Below, one piece after another: positions 24,101 through 38,103 of a stretch of 64,000 bases of DNA (positions within the stretch are counted from its first letter, which is position 1; each line of letters starts with the position of its first letter). Origin of the DNA: Nematostella vectensis (taxonomy: Eukaryota > Cnidaria > Anthozoa > Actiniaria > Edwardsiidae); the NCBI RefSeq assembly GCF_932526225.1, contig NC_064048.1, forward strand, positions 12,843,665-12,907,664. Reading direction: 5' to 3'. A program made the translations under genes and the position numbers. A model generated the notes under the pieces. That model worked only from the letters and a program-made list of their open reading frames with translations. It did no database searches and had not been told where the DNA came from.

Positions 24101-24993
24101 GTTTTACGAGTGTAACCTCAAAAAGGTTACAATCGATAATTTGTTTTCCGAATGTAAATTCCAAAAAGTAACATTAGGAAAAATAAAACAGTATACTCGG
24201 AAAAAAAGGTATATCAATCTATCGAGCGCTATGCTCTATGTTAGAATCTACTTAATCAAGTTATCCAAGGAATCTAGTTAGTTCTTGTGTGCATAAAATA
24301 TGTACAGGATCCTGAACAAAGCATGAGCACATCAAAGATGCTGAGAGTACATAAAAATGTCCCTATACCTTCTTTTTATGTCATGACACACCAAGAACAG
24401 TATAATTAAGTATCGATATTTTTAAAAAAAAAAAATAAAGAAAAAAAAATAGGCTATCAGCGGGAATCGAACCCGGGTCGCTGCGTTAGTAGTCAAGTGC
24501 CCGCAACGAAAGACTAACGTGGCATTGCTGAAGGAAATTGTAATGAAAATTACTTTTAATACTATTGGTATCGTAAACTATCCCAAGCAAAGTCACCATC
24601 GGACTGGAGGTTACATTCGGGAAAAGCTTCAGGGTTACATTCGGGAATTTGTTTTACGAGTGTAACCTCCAAAAGGTTACAATCGATAATTTTTTTCCGA
24701 ATGTAAATTCCAAAAAGTAACATTAGGAAAAATAAAACAGTATACTCGGAAAAACAGGTATATCAATCTATCGAGCGCTATGCTCTATGTTAGAATATAC
24801 TTAATCAAGTTATCCAAGGAATCTAGTTAGTTCTTGTGTGCATAAAATATGTACAGGATCCTGAACAAAGCATGAGCACATCAAAGATGCTGAGAGTACA
24901 TAAAAATGTCCCTATACCTTCTTTTTATGTCATGACACACCAAGAACAGTATAATTAAGTATCGATATTTAAAAAAAATAAAGCAAAAAAATA

Positions 24994-27900
24994 GGCTATC
25001 AGCGGGAATCGAACCCGGGTCGCTGCGTTAGTAGTCAAGTGCCCGCAACTAAAGACTAACGTGGCATTGCTGAAGGGAATTGTAATGAAAATTACTTTTA
25101 ATACTATTGGTATCGTAAACTATCCCAAGCAAAGTCACCATCGGACTGGAGGTTACATTCGGGAAAAGCTTCAGGGTTACATTCGGGAATTTGATTTACG
25201 AGTGTAACCTCCAAAAGGTTACAATCGATAATTTTTTTTCCGAATGTAAATTCCAAAAAGTAACATTAGGAAAAATAAAACAGTATACTCGGAAAAAAAG
25301 GTATATCAATCTATCGAGCGCTATGCTCTATGTTAGAATCTACTTAATCAAGTTATACAAGGAATCTAGTTAGTTCTTGTGTGCATAAAATATGTACAGG
25401 ATCCTGAACAAAGCATGAGCACATCAAAGATGCTGAGAGTACATAAAAATGTCCCTATACCTTCTTTTTATGTCATGACACACCAAGAACAGTATAATTA
25501 AGTATCGATATTTAAAAAAAAAAAATAAAGAAAAAAAAAATAGGCTATCAGCGGGAATCAAACCAGGGTCGCTGCGTTAGTAGTCAAGTGCCCGCAACGA
25601 AAGACTAACGTGGCATTGCTGAAGGGAATTGTAATGAAAATTACTTTTAATACTATTGGTATCGTAAACTATCCCAAGCAAAGTCACCATCGGACTGGAG
25701 GTTACATTCGGGAAAAGCTTCAGGGTTACATTCGGGAATTTGATTTACGAGTGTAACCTCAAAAAGGTTACAATCGATACTTTTTTTTTCCGAATGCAAA
25801 TTCCAAAAAGTAACATTAGGAAAAATAAAACAGTATACTCGGAAAAAAAGGTATATCAATCTATCGAGCGCTATGCTCTATGTTAGAATCTACTTAATCA
25901 AGTTATCCAAGGAATCTCGTTAGTTCTTGTGTGCATAAAATATGTACAGGATCCTGAACAAAGCATGAGCACATCAAAGATGCTGAGAGTACATAAAAAT
26001 GTCCCTATACCTTCTTTTTATGTCATGACACACCAAGAACAGTATAATTAAGTATCGATATTTAAAAAAAAAATAAAGAAAAAAAAAAATAGGCTATCAG
26101 CGGGAATCGAACCCGGGTCGCTGCGTTAGTAGTCAAGGGCCTGCAACGAAAGACTAACGTGGCATTGCTGAAGGGAATTGTAATGAAAATTACTTTTAAT
26201 ACTATTGGTATCGTAAACTATCCCAAGCAAAGTCACCATCGGACAGGAGGTTACATTCGGGAAAAGCTTCAGGGTTACATTCGGGAATTTGTTTTACGAG
26301 TGTAACCTCCAAAAGGTTACAATCGATAATTTTTTTCCGAATGTAAATTCCAAAAAGTAACATTAGGAAAAATAAAACAGTATACTCGGAAAAAAGGTAT
26401 ATCAATCTATCGAGCGCTATGCTATATGTTAGAATCTACTTAATCAAGTTATCCAAGGAATCTAGTTAGTTCTTGTGTGCATAAAATATGTACAGGATCC
26501 TGAACAAAGCATGAGCACATCAAAGATGCTGAGAGTACATACAAATGTCCCTATACCTTCTTTTTATGTCATGACACACCAAGAACAGTATAATTAAGTA
26601 TCGATATTTAAAAAAAATAAAGCAAAAAAATAGGCTATCAGCGGGAATCGAACCCGGGTCGCTGCGTTAGTAGTCAAGTGCCCGCAACTAAAGACTAACG
26701 TGGCATTGCTGAAGGGAATTGTAATGAAAATTACTTTTAATACTATTGGTATCGTAAACTATCCCAAGCAAAGTCACCATCGGACTGGAGGTTACATTCG
26801 GGAAAAGCTTCAGGGTTACATTCGGGAATTTGATTTACGAGTGTAACCTCCAAAAGGTTACAATCGATAATTTTTTTTCCGAATGTAAATTCCAAAAAGT
26901 AACATTAGGAAAAATAAAACAGTATACTCGGAAAAAAAGGTATATCAATCTATCGAGCGCTATGCTCTATGTTAGAATCTACTTAATCAAGTTATCCAAG
27001 GAATCTAGTTAGTTCTTGTGTGCATAAAATATGTACAGGATCCTGAACAAAGCATGAGCACATCAAAGATGCTGAGAGTACATAAAAATGTCCCTATACC
27101 TTCTTTTTATGTCATGACACACCAAGAACAGTATAATTAAGTATCGATATTAAAAAAAAAAAATAAAGAAAAAAAAAATAGGCTATCAGCGGGAATCAAA
27201 CCCGGGTCGCTGCGTTAGTAGTCAAGTGCCCGCAACGAAAGACTAACGTGGCATTGCTGAAGGGAATTGTAATGAAAATTACTTTTAATACTATTGGTAT
27301 CGTAAACTATCCCAAGCAAAGTCACCATCGGACTGGAGGTTACATTCGGGAAAAGCTTCAGGGTTACATTCGGGAATTTGTTTTACGAGTGTAACCTCAA
27401 AAAGGTTACAATCGATAATTTGTTTTCCGAATGTAAATTCCAAAAAGTAACATTAGGAAAAATAAAACAGTATACTCGGAAAAAAAGGTATATCAATCTA
27501 TCGAGCGCTATGCTCTATGTTAGAATCTACTTAATCAAGTTATACAAGGAATCTAGTTAGTTCTTGTGTGCATAAAATATGTACAGGATCCTGAACAAAG
27601 CATGAGCACATCAAAGATGCTGAGAGTACATAAAAATGTCCCTATACCTTCTTTTTATGTCATGACACACCAAGAACAGTATAATTAAGTATCGATATTT
27701 AAAAAAAAAAATAAAGAAAAAAAAAATAGGCTATCAGCGGGAATCAAACCAGGGTCGCTGCGTTAGTAGTCAAGTGCCCGCAACGAAAGACTAACGTGGC
27801 ATTGCTGAAGGGAATTGTAATGAAAATTACTTTTAATACTATTGGTATCGTAAACTATCCCAAGCAAAGTCACCATCGGACTGGAGGTTACATTCGGGAA

Positions 27901-29365
27901 AAGCTTCAGGGTTACATTCGGGAATTTGATTTACGAGTGTAACCTCAAAAAGGTTACAATCGATACTTTTTTTTTCCGAATGCAAATTCCAAAAAGTAAC
28001 ATTAGGAAAAATAAAACAGTATACTCGGAAAAAAAGGTATATCAATCTATCGAGCGCTATGCTCTATGTTAGAATCTACTTAATCAAGTTATCCAAGGAA
28101 TCTCGTTAGTTCTTGTGTGCATAAAATATGTACAGGATCCTGAACAAAGCATGAGCACATCAAAGATGCTGAGAGTACATAAAAATGTCCCTATACCTTC
28201 TTTTTATGTCATGACACACCAAGAACAGTATAATTAAGTATCGATATTTAAAAAAAAAATAAAGAAAAAAAAAAATAGGCTATCAGCGGGAATCGAACCC
28301 GGGTCGCTGCGTTAGTAGTCAAGGGCCTGCAACGAAAGACTAACGTGGCATTGCTGAAGGGAATTGTAATGAAAATTACTTTTAATACTATTGGTATCGT
28401 AAACTATCCCAAGCAAAGTCACCATCGGACAGGAGGTTACATTCGGGAAAAGCTTCAGGGTTACATTCGGGAATTTGTTTTACGAGTGTAACCTCCAAAA
28501 GGTTACAATCGATAATTTTTTTCCGAATGTAAATTCCAAAAAGTAACATTAGGAAAAATAAAACAGTATACTCGGAAAAAAGGTATATCAATCTATCGAG
28601 CGCTATGCTATATGTTAGAATCTACTTAATCAAGTTATCCAAGGAATCTAGTTAGTTCTTGTGTGCATAAAATATGTACAGGATCCTGAACAAAGCATGA
28701 GCACATCAAAGATGCTGAGAGTACATACAAATGTCCCTATACCTTCTTTTTATGTCATGACACACCAAGAACAGTATAATTAAGTATCGATATTTAAAAA
28801 AAATAAAGCAAAAAAATAGGCTATCAGCGGGAATCGAACCCGGGTCGCTGCGTTAGTAGTCAAGTGCCCGCAACTAAAGACTAACGTGGCATTGCTGAAG
28901 GGAATTGTAATGAAAATTACTTTTAATACTATTGGTATCGTAAACTATCCCAAGCAAAGTCACCATCGGACTGGAGGTTACATTCGGGAAAAGCTTCAGG
29001 GTTACATTCGGGAATTTGATTTACGAGTGTAACCTCCAAAAGGTTACAATCGATAATTTTTTTTCCGAATGTAAATTCCAAAAAGTAACATTAGGAAAAA
29101 TAAAACAGTATACTCGGAAAAAAAGGTATATCAATCTATCGAGCGCTATGCTCTATGTTAGAATCTACTTAATCAAGTTATCCAAGGAATCTAGTTAGTT
29201 CTTGTGTGCATAAAATATGTACAGGATCCTGAACAAAGCATGAGCACATCAAAGATGCTGAGAGTACATAAAAATGTCCCTATACCTTCTTTTTATGTCA
29301 TGACACACCAAGAACAGTATAATTAAGTATCGATATTAAAAAAAAAAAATAAAGAAAAAAAAATA
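24994..29365 (+). repeat. Higher-order repeat: tetramer x2, 2,186 bp
   Basis: Monomers 25191/25740/26289/26830 are repeated by 27378/27926/28475/29016. Shared private markers are 'ttatacaagg', 'caaaccaggg', 'ggaatctcgttag', 'gctatatgttag', 'acatacaaatg' and 'cgcaactaaag'. The first monomer of the second copy differs in its left part (tRNA-like module, TTG-TTT and ttgtttt forms) and becomes identical further right, so the exchange point lies inside that monomer, at about 25260-25340 and 27445-27530. Confidence 0.92.
25543..25614 (-). pseudogene. tRNA-like module, GGTTTGATTCC with altered T stem
   Basis: On the minus strand the T arm reads CCCTGGTTTGATTCCCG, changing the T-stem and the B box. 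The same form appears in the modules of monomers 27926, 32837 and 36115, always within the related tetramer and hexamer blocks. Both changes make Pol III promoter function less likely in these copies. Confidence 0.6.
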
Positions 29366-31547
29366 GGCTATCAGCGGGAATCAAACCCGGGTCGCTGCGT
29401 TAGTAGTCAAGTGCCCGCAACGAAAGACTAACGTGGCATTGCTGAAGGGAATTGTAATGAAAATTACTTTTAATACTATTGGTATCGTAAACTATCCCAA
29501 GCAAAGTCACCATCGGACTGGAGGTTACATTCGGGAAAAGCTTCAGGGTTACATTCGGGAATTTGTTTTACGAGTGTAACCTCAAAAAGGTTACAATCGA
29601 TAATTTGTTTTCCGAATGTAAATTCCAAAAAGTAACATTAGGAAAAATAAAACAGTATACTCGGAAAAAAAGGTATATCAATCTATCGAGCGCTATGCTC
29701 TATGTTAGAATCTACTTAATCAAGTTATCCAAGGAATCTAGTTAGTTCTTGTGTGCATAAAATATGTACAGGATCCTGAACAAAGCATGAGCACATCAAA
29801 GATGCTGAGAGTACATAAAAATGTCCCTATACCTTCTTTTTATGTCATGACACACCAAGAACAGTATAATTAAGTATCGATATTTTTTTAAAAAAAAATA
29901 AAGAAAAAAAAATAGGCTATCAGCGGGAATCGAACCCGGGTCGCTGCGTTAGTAGTCAAGTGCCCGCAACGAAAGACTAACGTGGCATTGCTGAAGGGAA
30001 TTGTAATGAAAATTACTTTTAATACTATTGGTATCGTAAACTATCCCAATCAAAGTCACCATCGGACTGGAGGTTACATTCGGGAAAAGCTTCAGGGTTA
30101 CATTCGGGAATTTGTTTTACGAGTGTAACCTCCAAAAGGTTACAATCGATATTTTTTTTTCCGAATGTAAATTCCAAAAAGTAACATTAGGAAAAATAAA
30201 ACAGTATACTCGGAAAAACAGGTATATCAATCTATCGAGCGCTATGCTCTATGTTAGAATATACTTAATCAAGTTATCCAAGGAATCTAGTTAGTTCTTG
30301 TGTGCATAAAATATGTACAGGATCCTGAACAAAGCATGAGCACATCAAAGATGCTGAGAGTACATAAAAATGTCCCTATACCTTCTTTTTATGTCATGAC
30401 ACACCAAGAACAGTATAATTAAGTATCGATATTTAAAAAAAATAAAGCAAAAAAATAGGCTATCAGCGGGAATCGAACCCGGGTCGCTGCGTTAGTAGTC
30501 AAGTGCCCGCAACTAAAGACTAACGTGGCATTGCTGAAGGGAATTGTAATGAAAATTACTTTTAATACTATTGGTATCGTAAACTATCCCAAGCAAAGTC
30601 ACCATCGGACTGGAGGTTACATTCGGGAAAAGCTTCAGGGTTACATTCGGGAATTTGATTTACGAGTGTAACCTCCAAAAGGTTACAATCGATAATTTTT
30701 TTTCCGAATGTAAATTCCAAAAAGTAACATTAGGAAAAATAAAACAGTATACTCGGAAAAACAGGTATATCAATCTATCGAGCGCTATGCTCTATGTTAG
30801 AATATACTTAATCAAGTTATCCAAGGAATCTAGTTAGTTCTTGTGTGCATAAAATATGTACAGGATCCTGAACAAAGCATGAGCACATCAAAGATGCTGA
30901 GAGTACATAAAAATGTCCCTATACCTTCTTTTTATGTCATGACACACCAAGAACAGTATAATTAAGTATCGATATTTAAAAAAAATAAAGCAAAAAAATA
31001 GGCTATCAGCGGGAATCGAACCCGGGTCGCTGCGTTAGTAGTCAAGTGCCCGCAACTAAAGACTAACGTGGCATTGCTGAAGGGAATTGTAATGAAAATT
31101 ACTTTTAATACTATTGGTATCGTAAACTATCCCAAGCAAAGTCACCATCGGACTGGAGGTTACATTCGGGAAAAGCTTCAGGGTTACATTCGGGAATTTG
31201 ATTTACGAGTGTAACCTCCAAAAGGTTACAATCGATAATTTTTTTTCCGAATGTAAATTCCAAAAAGTAACATTAGGAAAAATAAAACAGTATACTCGGA
31301 AAAAAAGGTATATCAATCTATCGAGCGCTATGCTCTATGTTAGAATCTACTTAATCAAGTTATCCAAGGAATCTAGTTAGTTCTTGTGTGCATAAAATAT
31401 GTACAGGATCCTGAACAAAGCATGAGCACATCAAAGATGCTGAGAGTACATAAAAATGTCCCTATACCTTCTTTTTATGTCATGACACACCAAGAACAGT
31501 ATAATTAAGTATCGATATTAAAAAAAAAAAATAAAGAAAAAAAAATA

Positions 31548-34500
31548 GGCTATCAGCGGGAATCAAACCCGGGTCGCTGCGTTAGTAGTCAAGTGCCCGC
31601 AACGAAAGACTAACGTGGCATTGCTGAAGGGAATTGTAATGAAAATTACTTTTAATACTATTGGTATCGTAAACTATCCCAAGCAAAGTCACCATCGGAC
31701 TGGAGGTTACATTCGGGAAAAGCTTCAGGGTTACATTCGGGAATTTGTTTTACGAGTGTAACCTCCAAAAGGTTACAATCGATATTTTTTTTACCGAATG
31801 TAAATTCCAAAAAGTAACATTAGGAAAAATAAAACAGTATACTCGGAAAAACAGGTATATCAATCTATCGAGCGCTATGCTCTATGTTAGAATATACTTA
31901 ATCAAGTTATCCAAGGAATCTAGTTAGTTCTTGTGTGCATAAAATATGTACAGGATCCTGAACAAAGCATGAGCACATCAAAGATGCTGAGAGTACATAA
32001 AAATGTCCCTATACCTTCTTTTTATGTCATGACACACCAAGAACAGTATAATTAAGTATCGATATTTAAAAAAAATAAAGCAAAAAAATAGGCTATCAGC
32101 GGGAATCGAACCCGGGTCGCTGCGTTAGTAGTCAAGTGCCAGCAACGAAAGACTAACGTGGCATTGCTGAAGGGAATTGTAATGAAAATTACTTTTAATA
32201 CTATTGGTATCGTAAACTATCCCAAGCAAAGTCACCATCGGACTGGAGGTTACATTCGGGAAAAGCTTCAGGGTTACATTCGGGAATTTGATTTACGAGT
32301 GTAACCTCCAAAAGGTTACAATCGATAATTTTTTTTCCGAATGTAAATTCCAAAAAGTAACATTAGGAAAAATAAAACAGTATACTCGGAAAAAAAGGTA
32401 TATCAATCTATCGAGCGCTATGCTCTATGTTAGAATCTACTTAATCAAGTTATCCAAGGAATCTAGTTAGTTCTTGTGTGCATAAAATATGTACAGGATC
32501 CTGAACAAAGCATGAGCACATCAAAGATGCTGAGAGTACATAAAAATGTCCCTATACCTTCTTTTTATGTCATGACACACCAAGAACAGTATAATTAAGT
32601 ATCGATATTTTAAAAAAAAAAATAAAAAAAAAAAAAATAGGCTATCAGCGGGAATCAAACCAGGGTCGCTGCGTTAGTAGTCAAGTGCCCGCAACGAAAG
32701 ACTAACGTGGCATTGCTGAAGGGAATTGTAATGAAAATTACTTTTAATACTATTGGTATCGTAAACTATCCCAAGCAAAGTCACCATCGGACTGGAGGTT
32801 ACATTCGGGAAAAGCTTCAGGGTTACATTCGGGAATTTGATTTACGAGTGTAACCTCAAAAAGGTTACAATCGATACTTTTTTTTTCCGAATGCAAATTC
32901 CAAAAAGTAACATTAGGAAAAATAAAACAGTATACTCGGAAAAAAAGGTATATCAATCTATCGAGCGCTATGCTCTATGTTAGAATCTACTTAATCAAGT
33001 TATCCAAGGAATCTCGTTAGTTCTTGTGTGCATAAAATATGTACAGGATCCTGAACAAAGCATGAGCACATCAAAGATGCTGAGAGTACATAAAAATGTC
33101 CCTATACCTTCTTTTTATGTCATGACACACCAAGAACAGTATAATTAAGTATCGATATTTAAAAAAAAAATAAAGAAAAAAAAAATAGGCTATCAGCGGG
33201 AATCGAACCCGGGTCGCTGCGTTAGTAGTCAAGGGCCTGCAACGAAAGACTAACGTGGCATTGCTGAAGGGAATTGTAATGAAAATTACTTTTAATACTG
33301 TTGGTATCGTAAACTATCCCAAGCAAAGTCACCATCGGACAGGAGGTTACATTCGGGAAAAGCTTCAGGGTTACATTCGGGAATTTGTTTTACGAGTGTA
33401 ACCTCCAAAAGGTTACAATCGATAATTTTTTTCCGAATGTAAATTCCAAAAAGTAACATTAGGAAAAATAAAACAGTATACTCGGAAAAAAGGTATATCA
33501 ATCTATCGAGCGCTATGCTATATGTTAGAATCTACTTAATCAAGTTATCCAAGGAATCTAGTTAGTTCTTGTGTGCATAAAATATGTACAGGATCCTGAA
33601 CAAAGCATGAGCACATCAAAGATGCTGAGAGTACATAAAAATGTCCCTATACCTTCTTTTTATGTCATGACACACCAAGAACAGTATAATTAAGTATCGA
33701 TATTTAAAAAAAAAAATAAAAAAAAAAATAGGCTATCAGCGGGAATCGAACCCGGGTCGCTGCGGTAGTAGTTAACTGCCCGCAACGAAAGACTAACGTG
33801 GCATTGCTGAAGGAAATTGTAATGAAAATTACTTTTAATACTATTGGTATCGTAAACTATCCCAAGCAAAGTCACCATCGGACTGGAGGTTACATTCGGG
33901 AAAAGCTTCTGGGTTACATTCGGGAATTTGTTTTACGAGTGTAACCTCCAAAAGGTTACAATCGATAATTTTTTTTCCGAATGTAAATTCCAAAAAGTAA
34001 CATTAGGAAAAATAAAACAGTATACTCGGAAAAAAAGGTATATCAATCTATCGAGCGCTATGCTCTATGTTAGAATCTACTTAATCAAGTTATCCAAGGA
34101 ATCTAGTTAGTTCTTGTGTGCATAAAATATGTACAGGATACTGAACAAAGCATGAGCACATCAAAGATGCTGAGAGTACATAAAAATGTCCCTATACCTT
34201 CTTTTTATGTCATGACACACCAAGAACAGTATAATTAAGTATCGATATTAAAAAAAAAAAATAAAGAAAAAAAAATAGGCTATCAGCGGGAATCAAACCC
34301 GGGTCGCTGCGTTAGTAGTCAAGTGCCCGCAACGAAAGACTAACGTGGCATTGCTGAAGGGAATTGTAATGAAAATTACTTTTAATACTATTGGTATCGT
34401 AAACTATCCCAAGCAAAGTCACCATCGGACTGGAGGTTACATTCGGGAAAAGCTTCAGGGTTACATTAGGAATTTGTTTTACGAGTGTAACCTCAAAAAG

Positions 34501-37500
34501 GTTACAATCGATAATTTGTTTTCCGAATGTAAATTCCAAAAAGTAACATTAGGAAAAATAAAACAGTATACTCGGAAAAAAAGGTATATCAATCTATCGA
34601 GCGCTATGCTCTATGTTAGAATCTACTTAATCAAGTTATCCAAGGAATCTAGTTAGTTCTTGTGTGCATAAAATATGTACAGGATCCTGAACAAAGCATG
34701 AGCACATCAAAGATGCTGAGAGTACATAAAAATGTCCCTATACCTTTTTTTTATGTCATGACACACCAAGAACAGTATAATTAAGTATCGATATTTAAAA
34801 AAAAAAAAATAAAGAAAAAAAAAATAGGCTATCAGCGGGAATCGAACCCGGGTCGCTGCGTTAGTAGTCAAGTGCCCGCAACGAAAGACTAACGTGGCAT
34901 TGCTGAAGGGAATTGTAATGAAAATTACTTTTAATACTATTGGTATCGTAAACTATCCCAAGCAAAGTCACCATCGGACTGGAGGTTACATTCGGGAAAA
35001 GCTTCAGGGTTACATTCGGGAATTTGTTTTACGAGTGTAACCTCCAAAAGGTTACAATCGATATTTTTTTTTCCGAATGTAAATTCCAAAAAGTAACATT
35101 AGGAAAAATAAAACAGTATACTCGGAAAAACAGGTATATCAATCTATCGAGCGCTATGCTCTATGTTAGAATATACTTAATCAAGTTATCCAAGGAATCT
35201 AGTTAGTTCTTGTGTGCATAAAATATGTACAGGATCCTGAACAAAGCATGAGCACATCAAAGATGCTGAGAGTACATAAAAATGTCCCTATACCTTCTTT
35301 TTATGTCATGACACACCAAGAACAGTATAATTAAGTATCGATATTTAAAAAAAATAAAGCAAAAAAATAGGCTATCAGCGGGAATCGAACCCGGGTCGCT
35401 GCGTTAGTAGTCAAGTGCCCGCAACGAAAGACTAACGTGGCATTGCTGAAGGGAATTGTAATGAAAATTACTTTTAATACTATTGGTATCGTAAACTATC
35501 CCAAGCAAAGTCACCATCGGACTGGAGGTTACATTCGGGAAAAGCTTCAGGGTTACATTCGGGAATTTGATTTACGAGTGTAACCTCCAAAAGGTTACAA
35601 TCGATAATTTTTTTTCCGAATGTAAATTCCAAAAAGTAACATTAGGAAAAATAAAACAGTATACTCGGAAAAAAAGGTGTATCAATCTATCGAGCGCTAT
35701 GCTCTATGTTAGAATCTACTTAATCAAGTTATCCAAGGAATCTAGTTAGTTCTTGTGTGCATAAAATATGTACAGGATCCTGAACAAAGCATGAGCACAT
35801 CAAAGATGCTGAGAGTACATAAAAATGTCCCTATACCTTCTTTTTATGTCATGACACACCAAGAACAGTATAATTAAGTATCGATATTTAAAAAAAAAAA
35901 ATAAAGAAAAAAAAATAGGCTATCAGCGGGAATCAAACCAGGGTCGCTGCGTTAGTAGTCAAGTGCCCGCAACGAAAGACTAACGTGGCATTGCTGAAGG
36001 GAATTGTAATGAAAATTACTTTTAATACTATTGGTATCGTAAACTATCCCAAGCAAAGTCACCATCGGACTGGAGGTTACATTCGGGAAAAGCTTCAGGG
36101 TTACATTCGGGAATTTGATTTACGAGTGTAACCTCGAAAAGGTTACAATCGATACTTTTTTTTTCCGAATGCAAATTCCAAAAAGTAACATTAGGAAAAA
36201 TAAAACAGTATACTCGGAAAAAAAGGTATATCAATCTATCGAGCGCTATGCTCTATGTTAGAATCTACTTAATCAAGTTATCCAAGGAATCTCGTTAGTT
36301 CTTGTGTGCATAAAATATGTACAGGATCCTGAACAAAGCATGAGCACATCAAAGATGCTGAGAGTACATAAAAATGTCCCTATACCTTCTTTTTATGTCA
36401 TGACACACCAAGAACAGTATAATTAAGTATCGATATTTAAAAAAAAAATAAAGAAAAAAAAAATAGGCTATCAGCGGGAATCGAACCCGGGTCGCTGCGT
36501 TAGTAGTCAAGGGCCTGCAACGAAAGACTAACGTGGCATTGCTGAAGGGAATTGTAATGAAAATTACTTTTAATACTATTGGTATCGTAAACTATCCCAA
36601 GCAAAGTCACCATCGGACAGGAGGTTACATTCGGGAAAAGCTTCAGGGTTACATTCGGGAATTTGTTTTACGAGTGTAACCTCCAAAAGGTTACAATCGA
36701 TAATTTTTTTCCGAATGTAAATTCCAAAAAGTAACATTAGGAAAAATAAAACAGTATACTCGGAAAAAAGGTATATCAATCTATCGAGCGCTATGCTATA
36801 TGTTAGAATCTACTTAATCAAGTTATCCAAGGAATCTAGTTAGTTCTTGTGTGCATAAAATATGTACAGGATCCTGAACAAAGCATGAGCACATCAAAGA
36901 TGCTGAGAGTACATAAAAATGTCCCTATACCTTCTTTTTATGTCATGACACACCAAGAACAGTATAATTAAGTATCGATATTTAAAAAAAAAAATAAAAA
37001 AAAAAATAGGCTATCAGCGGGAATCGAACCCGGGTCGCTGCGGTAGTAGTTAACTGCCCGCAACGAAAGACTAACGTGGCATTGCTGAAGGAAATTGTAA
37101 TGAAAATTACTTTTAATACTATTGGTATCGTAAACTATCCCAAGCAAAGTCACCATCGGACTGGAGGTTACATTCGGGAAAAGCTTCAGGGTTACATTCG
37201 GGAATTTGTTTTACGAGTGTAACCTCCAAAAGGTTACAATCGATAATTTTTTTTCCGAATGTAATTTCCAAAAAGTAACATTAGGAAAAATAAAACAGTA
37301 TACTCGGAAAAAAAGGTATATCAATCTATCGAGCGCTATGCTCTATGTTAGAATCTACTTAATCAAGTTATCCAAGGAATCTAGTTAGTTCTTGTGTGCA
37401 TAAAATATGTACAGGATACTGAACAAAGCATGAGCACATCAAAGATGCTGAGAGTACATAAAAATGTCCCTATACCTTCTTTTTATGTCATGACACACCA

Positions 37501-38103
37501 AGAACAGTATAATTAAGTATCGATATTAAAAAAAAAAAATAAAGAAAAAAAAATAGGCTATCAGCGGGAATCAAACCCGGGTCGCTGCGTTAGTAGTCAA
37601 GTGCCCGCAACGAAAGACTAACGTGGCATTGCTGAAGGGAATTGTAATGAAAATTACTTTTAATACTATTGGTATCGTAAACTATCCCAAGCAAAGTCAC
37701 CATCGGACTGGAGGTTACATTCGGGAAAAGCTTCAGGGTTACATTAGGAATTTGTTTTACGAGTGTAACCTCAAAAAGGTTACAATCGATAATTTGTTTT
37801 CCGAATGTAAATTCCAAAAAGTAACATTAGGAAAAATAAAACAGTATACTCGGAAAAAAAGGTATATCAATCTATCGAGCGCTATGCTCTATGTTAGAAT
37901 CTACTTAATCAAGTTATCCAAGGAATCTAGTTAGTTCTTGTGTGCATAAAATATGTACAGGATCCTGAACAAAGCATGAGCACATCAAAGATGCTGAGAG
38001 TACATAAAAATGTCCCTATACCTTCTTTTTATGTCATGACACACCAAGAACAGTATAATTAAGTATCGATATTTTAAAAAAAAAAAATAAAGAAAAAAAA
38101 ATA
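31548..38103 (+). repeat. Higher-order repeat: hexamer x2, 3,278 bp
   Basis: Monomers 31745/32288/32837/33385/33928/34474 are repeated by 35024/35567/36115/36663/37206/37752. Markers found at the same offset include 'ggatactgaac' (about 34137 and 37415), 'ttacattaggaattt' with a one-base loss (about 34461 and 37740), 'caaaccaggg', 'ggaatctcgttag' and 'gctatatgttag'. The first tRNA-like module differs (GGTTTGATTCC against GGTTCGATTCC), so the left boundary lies within the first monomer. The monomer pair 32837/33385 is also related to 25740/26289 in the neighbouring tetramer. Confidence 0.93.

Larger units (their letters stand above)
1..24451 (+). repeat. Array region I (45 monomer anchors)
   Basis: Monomer anchors are at 114, 661, 1207, 1754, 2299, 2850, 3394, 3944, 4487, 5034, 5585, 6125, 6672, 7222, 7769, 8312, 8859, 9399, 9946, 10490, 11038, 11580, 12103, 12651, 13195, 13742, 14288, 14837, 15382, 15929, 16474, 17021, 17565, 18112, 18657, 19204, 19748, 20294, 20839, 21386, 21931, 22473, 23007, 23555 and 24099. 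The region is dominated by dimer-based organisation: copies with 'tttgttttacg' alternate with copies carrying 'tttgatttacg' or a frame-breaking T-tract. Variants marking the 13-22 kb part are 'gacaggagg', 'aaaattgctttt' and 'acatacaaatg'. Nothing but monomers is present. Confidence 0.95.
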
